Shown here: piece by piece, positions 34,284-41,439 of the stretch
How the letters are laid out: every line of letters begins with the position of its first letter
How positions within the stretch are numbered: the first letter of the stretch is position 1
Assembly (NCBI GenBank): GCA_947175205.1
Contig: CAMWLS010000010.1
Coordinates: 1-58,186, forward strand
Reading direction: 5' to 3'
DNA: 58,186 nt
Source: an uncultured Porphyromonadaceae bacterium
GTDB taxonomy: Bacteria; Bacteroidota; Bacteroidia; Bacteroidales; Muribaculaceae
Translations under genes and position numbers: made by a program
The notes under the pieces: model-generated
The model's input: only the letters and a program-made list of their open reading frames with translations
Database searches by the model: none
What the model was told of the DNA's origin: nothing

Positions 34284-34393
34284 AAGTGTGTGTGTTAAGT
34301 ATTAGTTATGTTAGTTATTCAGCGCTATATTAAAATAACATGGTTTAAGAGATAATTGTTCTCATCAGATACCTGTCTTTAACACTTGCGCAC

Positions 34394-34424
34394 TTTGCAG
34401 GAAACCTCTTTATTAGTACCTTTG
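34394..34424 (+). promoter_or_regulatory. Consensus promoter for the DUF4494-yggS pair
   Basis: TTTG (34394-34397) is followed after 19 bp by TACCTTTG (34417-34424), both matching the Bacteroidetes consensus. The start codon lies 28 bp downstream. Confidence 0.75.
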
Positions 34425-34451
34425 TATCATTAAAAATTAATTCATTTAGAT

Positions 34452-34910
34452 ATGGCACAGTGGTTTGAATGTAAAGTACACTATGATAAAATTCAGGAAA
34501 ACGGCTCAGTAAAGAAAGTAAATGAACCCTATCTGGTTGACGCTCTTTCATTTACTGAGGCAGAAGCACGTATAATAGAAGAACAGACGCCCTTTATCTC
34601 AGGTGACTTCTCCGTGGCTGCGGTGAAGCGCACCAAGATTGCGGAGATATTCTGGAATGAAGGCGCTGACCGCTGGTACATGGTAAAGGTTGCCTTCATC
34701 ACACTGGATGAAAAGACAGCCGTTGAAAAACGCACAGTATCACAGATTCTGGTACAGGCCTCAGACTTCCGCGCAGCCCTGGATACATTTATGGAAGGCA
34801 TGAAAGGAACCATGTCTGACTTTGAAGTGGTTTCCATCACAGAGACACCCATAATGGACGTCTATAAAGCACAGCTGGAGTCCAAGACTCCCGTACCCGG
34901 AAATGAATAA
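34452..34910 (+). CDS. DUF4494 domain protein
   Basis: A 152-residue soluble protein matching the Bacteroidetes DUF4494 family, of unknown function. Typical segments are AQWFECKVHYDKIQENG at the N-terminus, EPYLVDALSFTEAEARI near 25-41 and WYMVKVAFITLDEK near 75-88. It has no signal or membrane segment. Its stop overlaps the next gene (yggS family) by 8 bp, and a consensus promoter lies just upstream, so the two form a two-gene operon. Confidence 0.85.
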   Translation: MAQWFECKVHYDKIQENGSVKKVNEPYLVDALSFTEAEARIIEEQTPFISGDFSVAAVKRTKIAEIFWNEGADRWYMVKVAFITLDEKTAVEKRTVSQILVQASDFRAALDTFMEGMKGTMSDFEVVSITETPIMDVYKAQLESKTPVPGNE

Positions 34911-35574
34911 TCCGGAACACATAAAATCAGAAATTACACGGCTCCGGCAGACACTCCCCACCGGAGTGGAACTGGTGGCCGTGTCCAAATTTCACCCCGC
35001 CGCAGCCGTCAGAGATGCCTATGATGCCGGCCAGCGCATCTTTGCTGAAAGCCGCGTGCAGGAGCTGTTGGAGAAAGTCCCCCTCCTCCCGCAGGATATA
35101 AAATGGCACTTCATAGGCCATCTCCAGACTAATAAAGTCAAACAGCTCATAGGAAACGTAGACCTCATAGAAAGCGTTGACAGCGCCCGTCTGCTGGAGC
35201 TTATTGACAACATCAGTCTCCAGCGCGGCGTGGTCACACGCGTGCTCATGCAGGTACACGTGGCACAGGAACAGACCAAATTTGGCTGGACACCACAGGA
35301 ACTCCTTGACTGGTTCAGAGCCCACCACTACCGCAGCCTTCGCGCCACACACCTCTGCGGCCTCATGGCCATGGCCACAGACACAGAAGACACACAGCGC
35401 GTTGAAGACGATTTCCGGCGCGTGGCAGAGCTCCGCCAACGCATACTTGACCTTTGCCCGGATTTATGCGGCTTTGATATCCTTTCCATGGGCATGAGCG
35501 GAGATTATCCCCTTGCCCTTCGCCACGGTGCAACTCACATACGCATCGGCACTGCTATCTTCGGCCCCCGCTGA
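34903..35574 (+). CDS. YggS/PLPBP-family pyridoxal phosphate homeostasis protein
   Basis: A 223-residue single-domain TIM-barrel PLP-binding protein of the YggS/PROSC family, involved in PLP homeostasis with no known catalytic reaction. PLP lysine Lys29 is in VELVAVSKF, followed by the family blocks FAESRVQELLEK, WHFIGHLQTNKVKQL, GLMAMATD, LSMGMSGDYPLAL and THIRIGTAIFG. The start overlaps the DUF4494 gene by 8 bp. Length and motifs are complete. Confidence 0.94.
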   Translation: MNNPEHIKSEITRLRQTLPTGVELVAVSKFHPAAAVRDAYDAGQRIFAESRVQELLEKVPLLPQDIKWHFIGHLQTNKVKQLIGNVDLIESVDSARLLELIDNISLQRGVVTRVLMQVHVAQEQTKFGWTPQELLDWFRAHHYRSLRATHLCGLMAMATDTEDTQRVEDDFRRVAELRQRILDLCPDLCGFDILSMGMSGDYPLALRHGATHIRIGTAIFGPR

Positions 35575-35593
35575 ACCCCGCTGCCGCCCATAA

Positions 35594-35620
35594 CTCATAA
35601 GTCATATACGTCTTATACGT
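35594..35620 (+). repeat. 9-bp-period intergenic repeat, three units
   Basis: CTCATAAGT, CATATACGT and CTTATACGT are adjacent 9-bp units between the convergent yggS gene and the GTPase cluster. They are followed by a direct duplication of CCCTCTGTGGG. Confidence 0.7.
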
Positions 35621-35665
35621 CCTTTACCCTCTGTGGGCCCTCTGTGGGAGAAATTCATTGAAGCA

Positions 35666-36862
35666 TTACCAATACTTGCCGGCTATTACTTTGTCATCAT
35701 ATAGAAGCACAACATAATAATATGATGATGTACTTAACATCCTGTCAAAATACAGTGAGGTCTCTCCGTAGCCTTCACTTAAGCTTATAGAATGAACACT
35801 TGAAACTATCTCGGAACTACCGCAGTTAATGGCCTTTAGCGTAACTGTAACGTACTTGCTTGAATTACTGTAATACTTAATTTGGTAACGTTCTGCGTTT
35901 ACAGAATTCTCCGTAACTATAAAAGGATATATTCCGGCCAGTCTGTCCAGTTTTCTCGTCAGGTCTGTTCTCTCTTTCTCCAGATTATCTCTTTCCTCAA
36001 ATAGTATTGCTACGGTGTCCCTAAGCGAACTGATGTGCAGCTTTCCCTGCTCAATTAATGAGTCCTTAACAGTTATGGTATTGTTAGCATAGCCTAATTC
36101 ATTTTCAGTATTGAGAAGATTTCTACGTAAAAAATATATACCTATTCCGCACAAGATAACTGCAAGCAATAAAATTATGACCTTGGTGGTCTGTTTCTTC
36201 TTGCGTAAAATCTTTTTATTGTTTTCCCGTAATTCTTCTATCTCCTTTGTCAACGCATCATTCCTGGAATGAAGGTTCTTCAGAGTACTCTTGTAACTTG
36301 TTGAGCGTAAGGTATCATAGTTCTCCTGCTTTAAAATTATGGTGAAGCCAAAAGTGTAAGAGGCCTTCTCAATCTCGGCATTACTATTATTCTCATTGAA
36401 TATTTTCTGAGAATTTATAGAAACCGTATAATCCGTCTGAGGTAACTTGCTGACATCCCTGATGTTAGACAACTTTACCTGGAGCTGGTTAACATATGAC
36501 ATTACTTCCTCTTCTTCCTTCCTTAAGGAGGGTAGAGTTGAGGTTAAATCGCCATCGTTTGAATAGTTGATAATGATACCGCTTTCTGCAAGTTTCTCTA
36601 TTTCCTCCTCAAACAAGGAAAACAGTGACTTTACATCAGTAAAGTAATAGCCGTTTATGGCAACAGCAAATCCAATGTATTTCTTCGCGTCTAATTTCCT
36701 GACATATACATAATACATCAGGTTTTCATCCCGGTGAATTACTAATTGGGTGGGCGCGTTGCATTTGCTGTAAATACTTTTAAACAGATTTGAAGAACTG
36801 TCTTCAGGATACTGTGAATACCCCTCTGACAATTCTCCAAAAACATACGTTGAGCAGTTCAC
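35666..36862 (-). CDS. Single-pass membrane protein of GTPase/protease cluster, distal gene
   Basis: 398 residues. The N-terminal domain (1 to about 180) begins TYVFGELSEGYSQYP and contains YVYVRKL and YIGFAVAINGYYFTD, predicted mixed alpha/beta and cytoplasmic. A coiled coil (about 190-222) ends in a basic stretch RKKKQTTK before a single transmembrane helix at 228-245, giving N-in, C-out topology. A second coiled coil (about 265-320) and a beta-rich C-terminal domain ending YYYVVLLYDDKVIAGKYW would be periplasmic. No catalytic motif is visible. It is the last of five genes, 4 bp after the aspartic protease gene, and shares its architecture with the gene at 37376-38929. I recognise this as a recurrent but unnamed Bacteroidales protein type; the function is unknown. 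Confidence 0.75.
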   Translation of the reverse strand: MNCSTYVFGELSEGYSQYPEDSSSNLFKSIYSKCNAPTQLVIHRDENLMYYVYVRKLDAKKYIGFAVAINGYYFTDVKSLFSLFEEEIEKLAESGIIINYSNDGDLTSTLPSLRKEEEEVMSYVNQLQVKLSNIRDVSKLPQTDYTVSINSQKIFNENNSNAEIEKASYTFGFTIILKQENYDTLRSTSYKSTLKNLHSRNDALTKEIEELRENNKKILRKKKQTTKVIILLLAVILCGIGIYFLRRNLLNTENELGYANNTITVKDSLIEQGKLHISSLRDTVAILFEERDNLEKERTDLTRKLDRLAGIYPFIVTENSVNAERYQIKYYSNSSKYVTVTLKAINCGSSEIVSSVHSISLSEGYGETSLYFDRMLSTSSYYYVVLLYDDKVIAGKYW

Positions 36863-36866
36863 TTCT

Positions 36867-37373
36867 CTATTTCTTATTAAAGTTTATGGTTTTTGCAATA
36901 TTATCCACTTCTACGGATGCAAGCTCGTCAAGGACAGAGTTACCAAGCAATATCGGTGCTTCCTGGTTAAGGGCCACACTCGCTTTCTTACCCTCAAGCA
37001 CTATACCGTCTTTTCCGCCTATCTCTATCCGTTTTATTAAGATGGTACCGTTCTCAACTATTGACCCGTCAGCAATAGTTGAATATGAAGCATCTAAAAT
37101 ATCGCTTGCGTCCAGTTTCCCATTTTTTGCAAGGGTCTGTACTTCATTTAGTGATAAATGAATCCCGGAACAGCCCGTATCATAAATCATGTTCATGGTT
37201 ATGCCATTTAATTTTACAGGAATAATCTTGACTCCGCCTATATCTTCATAGGGAACTGAAATAACGCCTGAAGTGGTCTTGCTCAGATTATACACCGGTT
37301 TAGTATCCCTCTTGTCACAGGATGTAAGCGTCAGAAGTGTTATACTTATGAATAAAAATATTTTCTTATACAT
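36867..37373 (-). CDS. Retropepsin-like aspartic protease lipoprotein
   Basis: 168 residues. The signal peptide ends in lipobox LTSC with Cys19, so it should be a periplasm-facing lipoprotein. The mature part fits a single-domain clan AA aspartic protease (retropepsin-like), which would act as a dimer: catalytic Asp65 in MIYDTGCSGI (DTG motif), the expected hydrophobic strands on both sides, and a second conserved segment APILLGNSVLDEL near 137-149. It starts 2 bp after the upstream gene and ends 4 bp before the next. Because both flanking genes encode proteins with periplasmic C-terminal domains, one of these could be its substrate; that is inference. Loss of DTG would abolish this reading, but it is intact. 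Confidence 0.8.
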   Translation of the reverse strand: MYKKIFLFISITLLTLTSCDKRDTKPVYNLSKTTSGVISVPYEDIGGVKIIPVKLNGITMNMIYDTGCSGIHLSLNEVQTLAKNGKLDASDILDASYSTIADGSIVENGTILIKRIEIGGKDGIVLEGKKASVALNQEAPILLGNSVLDELASVEVDNIAKTINFNKK

Positions 37374-37375
37374 GT

Positions 37376-38929
37376 TTATTTCACTGTTACAGAGCGGGTT
37401 TTGGCTTTTCCATCCCTTGTTTTATATTTGATTAGCAAATTTTTACCGGCATCCTCTGCACTGACACTAAATGTATTCTTTTCATTTAATATGGGCTGGT
37501 TCTCATCCATGATAACTAACCATTCTCCGTCATCTACATTAGCCATTACCGGACGTCCGTCTGCCCCTTTTTTCATTAATGACAGGGTATATGACTGATC
37601 CGGATAAATATATGTCTGTTTATTTATGGTTTCTATTTTGCCGGAAGAAATATCTATATAACATTCAGAAAGAACATCTTGCACCTTTTCTTTCTCTTTG
37701 GAACTATTATCGGGTGATTTAGTGGTCTCATGGGTGTAGGTTGCAGTAGGGCGTACATTATCTTTATTCTGGGTCTCCTTGATATCCCTTTCAGTATAAG
37801 AGCTTCCTTGATAAGAGCTTCCCCGCAACTGTGTGTCAGGTTTACTGTCTGTTGAACCTGACCCGAAAGCTACAAAACCCAGTATAATAACACAAAGACA
37901 GATAATAATACCAAGTAATATACTGTTAAGCCTTGAATCCCGTGCCTTGACCTGGTTCTTTTGTGAATGGTCTTTAGATGACGCCATAAAGTCCGCATAC
38001 TGGTTCTTAGACATTTCAGGAAATCGGCCCGCCAGAAGGCGGGTCAGCTTCTGTACTGGCTTGTCTATCAGCTCAATGGATGACTTTGCCTCCTCAATTT
38101 TTGCTTTTAATTTGTCTCGTTCCTGAGCCGTGGTTTTTAGTTCCGCCTTTAGCTGGTTAATGGTTGCTGAATATTTCTTGTCAGATGCGGAAGCAGACTG
38201 GTGAAGCTGGCTTGAAAGGCTCTGGTTCTCGCTTTGTAGTTGTGCGTTCTCTGTCTGCAGCTGTAGCTTCTCTGACTCAAGAGCCTTCTTTTGAGAGACT
38301 GCGGTACTGAGTTGCTTTGTCAGGGTCTGATTTGCAATGGCAGCCGGCTCAAGGTTTGGCAGTACAGTGATGGATTGCCTCTTGAAGTAATCAAAAAACA
38401 ACGGACTGTCCACCTCCGGGAGGCTGAACTGTTTCTTCTCCTTGTTGAAAGTATCCGCAACATTTCCCAGTGGTAACATATAAGGCTCTATTAACTCTGC
38501 AATGTTTTTTACAAAGATTGCACGTATTTTCTCCACAGTCGCACCGTTCCCGGAGTGCGAAGACTCAAAATCAGAAACAAGGAAAACTTCTTTGTTTTGT
38601 TGTTGAGTTATCAGAGTGCCTATGCACACCTGTCTGTAAACTGCATCAAATATTTGATATAATTTATAAACATTAGTGCAGTAGGACTTTGGAAAACTTA
38701 CGGTTATGGCAAAGAAGGACCCCGGCCTGCCACTGGCATCATGGACATTCTGTTGGTGGATAAAAGTATAGTAAGAGTCACCCATATAAATGTCTATCTG
38801 TATGGCCGCCTTATCGCTTATAACTGCATCATGATTATAGAAAGTGCTTATATAATCGTGATTCTTCTCGCTTCCCCAGATTTGATGTCCCTTAGGAGTG
38901 CCGTGTAAGTATAATTCAAAATTGCTCAT
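37376..38929 (-). CDS. Single-pass coiled-coil protein with GAP1-like N-terminus
   Basis: 517 residues. The N-terminal domain (1 to about 190) opens with YLHGTPKGHQIWGS (residues 7-20), an HG-x3-GH pattern that resembles the start of GTPase-associated protein 1 (GAP1-N) domains described in GTPase-centred bacterial conflict systems; this match is by eye and uncertain. A long coiled coil covers about 200-285, then RLLAGRFPEMSKNQYADFM, a transmembrane helix at 336-356 after a basic segment (N-in, C-out), a Ser/Thr/Lys-rich linker and a periplasmic beta domain (about 430-517). It begins 1 bp after the GTPase gene, which supports a physical partnership. Confidence 0.7.
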   Translation of the reverse strand: MSNFELYLHGTPKGHQIWGSEKNHDYISTFYNHDAVISDKAAIQIDIYMGDSYYTFIHQQNVHDASGRPGSFFAITVSFPKSYCTNVYKLYQIFDAVYRQVCIGTLITQQQNKEVFLVSDFESSHSGNGATVEKIRAIFVKNIAELIEPYMLPLGNVADTFNKEKKQFSLPEVDSPLFFDYFKRQSITVLPNLEPAAIANQTLTKQLSTAVSQKKALESEKLQLQTENAQLQSENQSLSSQLHQSASASDKKYSATINQLKAELKTTAQERDKLKAKIEEAKSSIELIDKPVQKLTRLLAGRFPEMSKNQYADFMASSKDHSQKNQVKARDSRLNSILLGIIICLCVIILGFVAFGSGSTDSKPDTQLRGSSYQGSSYTERDIKETQNKDNVRPTATYTHETTKSPDNSSKEKEKVQDVLSECYIDISSGKIETINKQTYIYPDQSYTLSLMKKGADGRPVMANVDDGEWLVIMDENQPILNEKNTFSVSAEDAGKNLLIKYKTRDGKAKTRSVTVK

Positions 38930-38930
38930 A

Positions 38931-39851
38931 TTATCCTTTTATGCATTTCATGAGTTGTTCCCAGAGAATACGCGGGTATATTTCCTCACTCTCGTTGTAT
39001 TTACGCTTGCCGCCTACCTGATTTGTATAATACCCCGTGCAGAACGGCACAAATCTGTAATTGAACGGCCGCCACAGACTTGTAATCGGGTTGGGGTTCT
39101 TGAATACAGCGGCCAGGCCCTCATATTCATCTCTCATGGCTCTCTCTGCTGATGAGACATGCAGCTTTCCTTCCTCAAAAAGCTCCTCTTTCTGGTCCAC
39201 TTTATTATATAGGATTATAACCCTGTCAGAAGGTTTCAGAAGCTGGTGCTTGCAGTTGCGGATACGTCCCACGTATGAGTCCTTTACTGAAGCGTGCACA
39301 TTCCATTCTGCCTCAGTTATATACACCCAGATTTTTCTGTTGGGAAGGTTGCGTATTATCTGGGTCAGATACGGCCTGAAGTTGCGGGCGCTTATTTCTT
39401 CCGGTTTTTTGGGATTAAAGTAATGTTCTCCCGGAGCCTCAAGAATTTGACAGATGGTTGTCCCGTGGTTTATCACCTTCACCATGAGGAATTCGTTTAG
39501 GGCGTTACCTAAGAGCGCCTCTGTGGTATTGATGTTTTTATGGAAAGTATCACATCTCTCTTTGTAGGTATCATCAGCCTTGAACGTAGTATTGGCCTTG
39601 ATAGTGTAGCCCATCTTGCGCAAATAACGCGCTAAGCGTACAAGGGTCATGGATTTACCACTTGTCGGAGGTCCGAATAACATTATTATTGGAGTCTTCT
39701 TATCCTCAATTTTTATGTCATCCTCATCTATGACCGCTGAGGCTGCTGAATCCTCTGTTGAGGACTCTTCCGGCATTATATTTATTCCGGAATTTGTGTC
39801 TTCTCCAATGTTGAAGTCTTCAACATTGAGATCTATTTCTTCATCTTTCAT
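38931..39851 (-). CDS. TRAFAC-like P-loop GTPase of the membrane cluster
   Basis: 306 residues. An acidic N-terminal tail (1-50) precedes a P-loop GTPase core: Walker A/G1 GPPTSGKS at 60-67, a G3-like EAPGE at 138-142 (family members usually have D-x-x-G; here Glu replaces Asp) and G4 NKVD at 216-219. The downstream WRPFNYRFVPFCTGYYTNQV segment is not familiar. The L-E-A-P-G-E-H-Y-F context resembles GTPases of the double-GTPase type found in predicted NTP-dependent conflict systems. No membrane helix is present, so it should be cytoplasmic and could sit under the membrane proteins encoded on either side (4 bp and 1 bp spacing). Nucleotide preference is inferred from NKxD. Confidence 0.75.
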   Translation of the reverse strand: MKDEEIDLNVEDFNIGEDTNSGINIMPEESSTEDSAASAVIDEDDIKIEDKKTPIIMLFGPPTSGKSMTLVRLARYLRKMGYTIKANTTFKADDTYKERCDTFHKNINTTEALLGNALNEFLMVKVINHGTTICQILEAPGEHYFNPKKPEEISARNFRPYLTQIIRNLPNRKIWVYITEAEWNVHASVKDSYVGRIRNCKHQLLKPSDRVIILYNKVDQKEELFEEGKLHVSSAERAMRDEYEGLAAVFKNPNPITSLWRPFNYRFVPFCTGYYTNQVGGKRKYNESEEIYPRILWEQLMKCIKG

Positions 39852-39855
39852 AATC

Positions 39856-40905
39856 TCACACGTTTCTCTTCATGAATGCTATATCAAAAAATATAAATGC
39901 TGCTATATCCACAAGGATGGATAAGAATACATAATACCAGAATGAGCCGGGATATCTTCCGCGCAGGAAATCCACAAAGAAGACATCAATGACTGAGGAC
40001 ATTCTTTTTGTTCTCGTTTCCTCATCTTCGCTGGTATATACCTGTTCATCATCAGTCCCCTTATCAAAATCAACAAAGATTTTATTGGTTGATATTATCC
40101 TGTATCCATCATTGAGTTCCTTCTCGCACTGGCGGATTTCAGCTTCACTTAAACTTGCAGTGGCCACATGGTCCTGGATGGAGTCATTAAGCGCTGACAG
40201 CCTGTTAATCTGCTGTCTCGCGGCTTGCACTGACTGTTCCGTTATAGTATGAGATTTAAGCGCATTGGATAAGGCTCCCCTGATTTCTGCATGATAGCTG
40301 TTGAGGATTCCGGGATCCTTGCTATATCGGTTGGGATTCTGATCTATTTTTGAATTTAGGATTTTGTTTATCTGTTTCAGATACTCGCCTATTATCGGGC
40401 CATTACCACCCTTAAATGGTGCTTCATCTCCATAAAATTGAGCGTCAATATGAGTGATTATATTCTCCACGGAATCTTTTATTGACTTCCCTGCTGAGTC
40501 AAGAACAAGGGTGGATGGGTCTGAACCCTTGTTTACAATCTGCTGCAAGTAATTGTTTGTAATTTTTATATCCTCAGAGATTGTTGAGCCTATCTTGTCG
40601 TTGTAGAAGAATGTATGAGTATTCGTGGGCATACTCATTATAAGCCAGAAGAAGATAACAAGGAGGATACCACCCCATAATTTTCCCTTTCTGTTTTCAA
40701 TAAAGTCATTTGAAAACAGTGAATCCGCTATCATCTTTGTGCCTATGGAGGCCACAATAAAGAATGCAATAGTTATACCCCATACAAGAGCCTCAGGCCA
40801 TCCGGCAGGGAGAACCATGTGAAGAGACTTTTCCGTTGCCCAGCAGCTTATTCCGGCAAGAATAAGAAAGGCAACCCCACAGCCTATTACTCTAAATTTG
40901 TTCAT
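39856..40905 (-). CDS. Four-TM protein with large periplasmic domain, first gene of cluster
   Basis: 349 residues. Three N-terminal membrane helices (about 6-24, 37-62 and 76-92) are followed by a ~225-residue helical domain (about 95-318, with likely coiled-coil segments such as TITEQSVQAARQQINRLSAL) and a fourth helix near 322-345 before a short basic tail. The large domain should lie outside the inner membrane. No known domain is recognised. It is the promoter-proximal gene of the five-gene cluster, 4 bp ahead of the GTPase gene, and its start lies about 45 bp from a 19-bp palindrome, so it is probably expressed under the control of that site. Confidence 0.7.
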   Translation of the reverse strand: MNKFRVIGCGVAFLILAGISCWATEKSLHMVLPAGWPEALVWGITIAFFIVASIGTKMIADSLFSNDFIENRKGKLWGGILLVIFFWLIMSMPTNTHTFFYNDKIGSTISEDIKITNNYLQQIVNKGSDPSTLVLDSAGKSIKDSVENIITHIDAQFYGDEAPFKGGNGPIIGEYLKQINKILNSKIDQNPNRYSKDPGILNSYHAEIRGALSNALKSHTITEQSVQAARQQINRLSALNDSIQDHVATASLSEAEIRQCEKELNDGYRIISTNKIFVDFDKGTDDEQVYTSEDEETRTKRMSSVIDVFFVDFLRGRYPGSFWYYVFLSILVDIAAFIFFDIAFMKRNV

Positions 40906-40947
40906 CTTTTGATTGGTTTAAAATCATTATTAGTATCGCTCCATCCG

Positions 40948-40966
40948 TATCTCTTAATAAGAGATA
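40948..40966. promoter_or_regulatory. 19-bp palindrome, operator-like (copy 1)
   Basis: TATCTCTTAATAAGAGATA is a perfect palindrome around a central A, in the leader of the five-gene cluster. Copy 2 at 41112-41130 differs at one base. The spacing and duplication suggest a binding site for a dimeric regulator; no regulator gene is adjacent. Confidence 0.6.
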
Positions 40967-41067
40967 TTGAGAAAAGCTAACAGTCAGATTATCAAATCTT
41001 TGAGCTGGCGCATTTTCTCCGTTTGCTCAACAACTTATGGATAAATGAAATTTTCCTGATTCACTAA

Positions 41068-41099
41068 TTTGCTTAATGTTTATTTTTTATATAGATTTG
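41068..41099 (+). promoter_or_regulatory. Consensus promoter facing away from the GTPase cluster
   Basis: TTTG (41068-41071), 20 bp, then TAGATTTG (41092-41099): a full -33/-7 match on the plus strand. Transcription would start near 41105, 7 nt before palindrome copy 2, and enter the pyrimidine-rich tract. Confidence 0.6.
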
Positions 41100-41104
41100 C
41101 ACTT

Positions 41105-41330
41105 GAATAAGTATCTCTTATTAAGAGATTGCGATAAATATATTTCAGCTTTTTAATTTGTTCCCCTTCCCGGTAGTCCGCTCTCGTACCTCTCCCCTCC
41201 ACTTCCCCTTCCCCGAACCCAGCTCCTGGACCTCTCCACTTCCACCGCTATCCTGACCTTCCCCTTTTTTTCCCGGCTTATCCTCGCTCCAGGCGGTCTG
41301 TACTGCCACCACGCCCTTACCGCACACCCT
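41105..41330 (+). ncRNA. Candidate C/U-rich small RNA
   Basis: A consensus promoter would transcribe this stretch, which lacks any ATG-started frame of note. The RNA would open with the 19-nt palindrome hairpin and continue with ~110 nt of nearly pure C and U (repeated CCCCTTCCC and CTCCCC motifs). The 3' end is not defined; the tpx terminator stem at 41339-41377 could serve. This is based on sequence pattern only. Confidence 0.25.
41112..41130. promoter_or_regulatory. 19-bp palindrome, operator-like (copy 2)
   Basis: TATCTCTTATTAAGAGATT; on the opposite strand it matches copy 1 at 18 of 19 positions. It lies 12 bp after the plus-strand -7 element, the position of a roadblock operator, or would form a 5' hairpin in the transcript. 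Confidence 0.55.
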
Positions 41331-41332
41331 AC

Positions 41333-41377
41333 AAAAAACAGCGCGGAACCAGGCTTTGGTGCCCGGCTCCGCGCGCT
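41333..41377 (-). terminator. Terminator of tpx
   Basis: On the minus strand a GC-rich stem (AGCGCGCGGAGCC with GGTTCCGCGCT) is followed by six T. It lies about 60 bp after the tpx stop codon. Confidence 0.8.
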
Positions 41378-41439
41378 AATATTGTCAGCTTATACCTTGT
41401 TACCTCCGTGCGCCGGAGCGCTCGGTACAGTCTGCTCGT

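Larger units (their letters stand above)
40906..41439. other. 534-bp divergent control region with palindromes and pyrimidine tract
   Basis: The region between the five-gene cluster and tpx holds two near-identical palindromes, an outward (+) consensus promoter, a ~110-bp pyrimidine-rich tract and the tpx terminator. No protein-coding gene is convincing. The only frame (41145-41327, minus) is a Gly/Lys/Glu-rich translation of the polypurine strand. Confidence 0.7.

Noticed and set aside
36867..37373. Aspartic protease gene as a retroelement or viral remnant
   Set aside because: It has a lipoprotein signal, no reverse transcriptase or integrase nearby, and is tightly embedded in a cellular operon.
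40948..41130. CRISPR-like or att-site reading of the paired palindromes
   Set aside because: Only two copies 164 bp apart, no spacer-sized regular array, no integrase or cas gene nearby; operator pair is the simpler reading.
41145..41327. 60-residue minus-strand frame upstream of the GTPase cluster
   Set aside because: A Gly/Lys/Glu-rich translation of a polypurine tract located beyond the tpx terminator, so probably neither transcribed in that sense nor coding.
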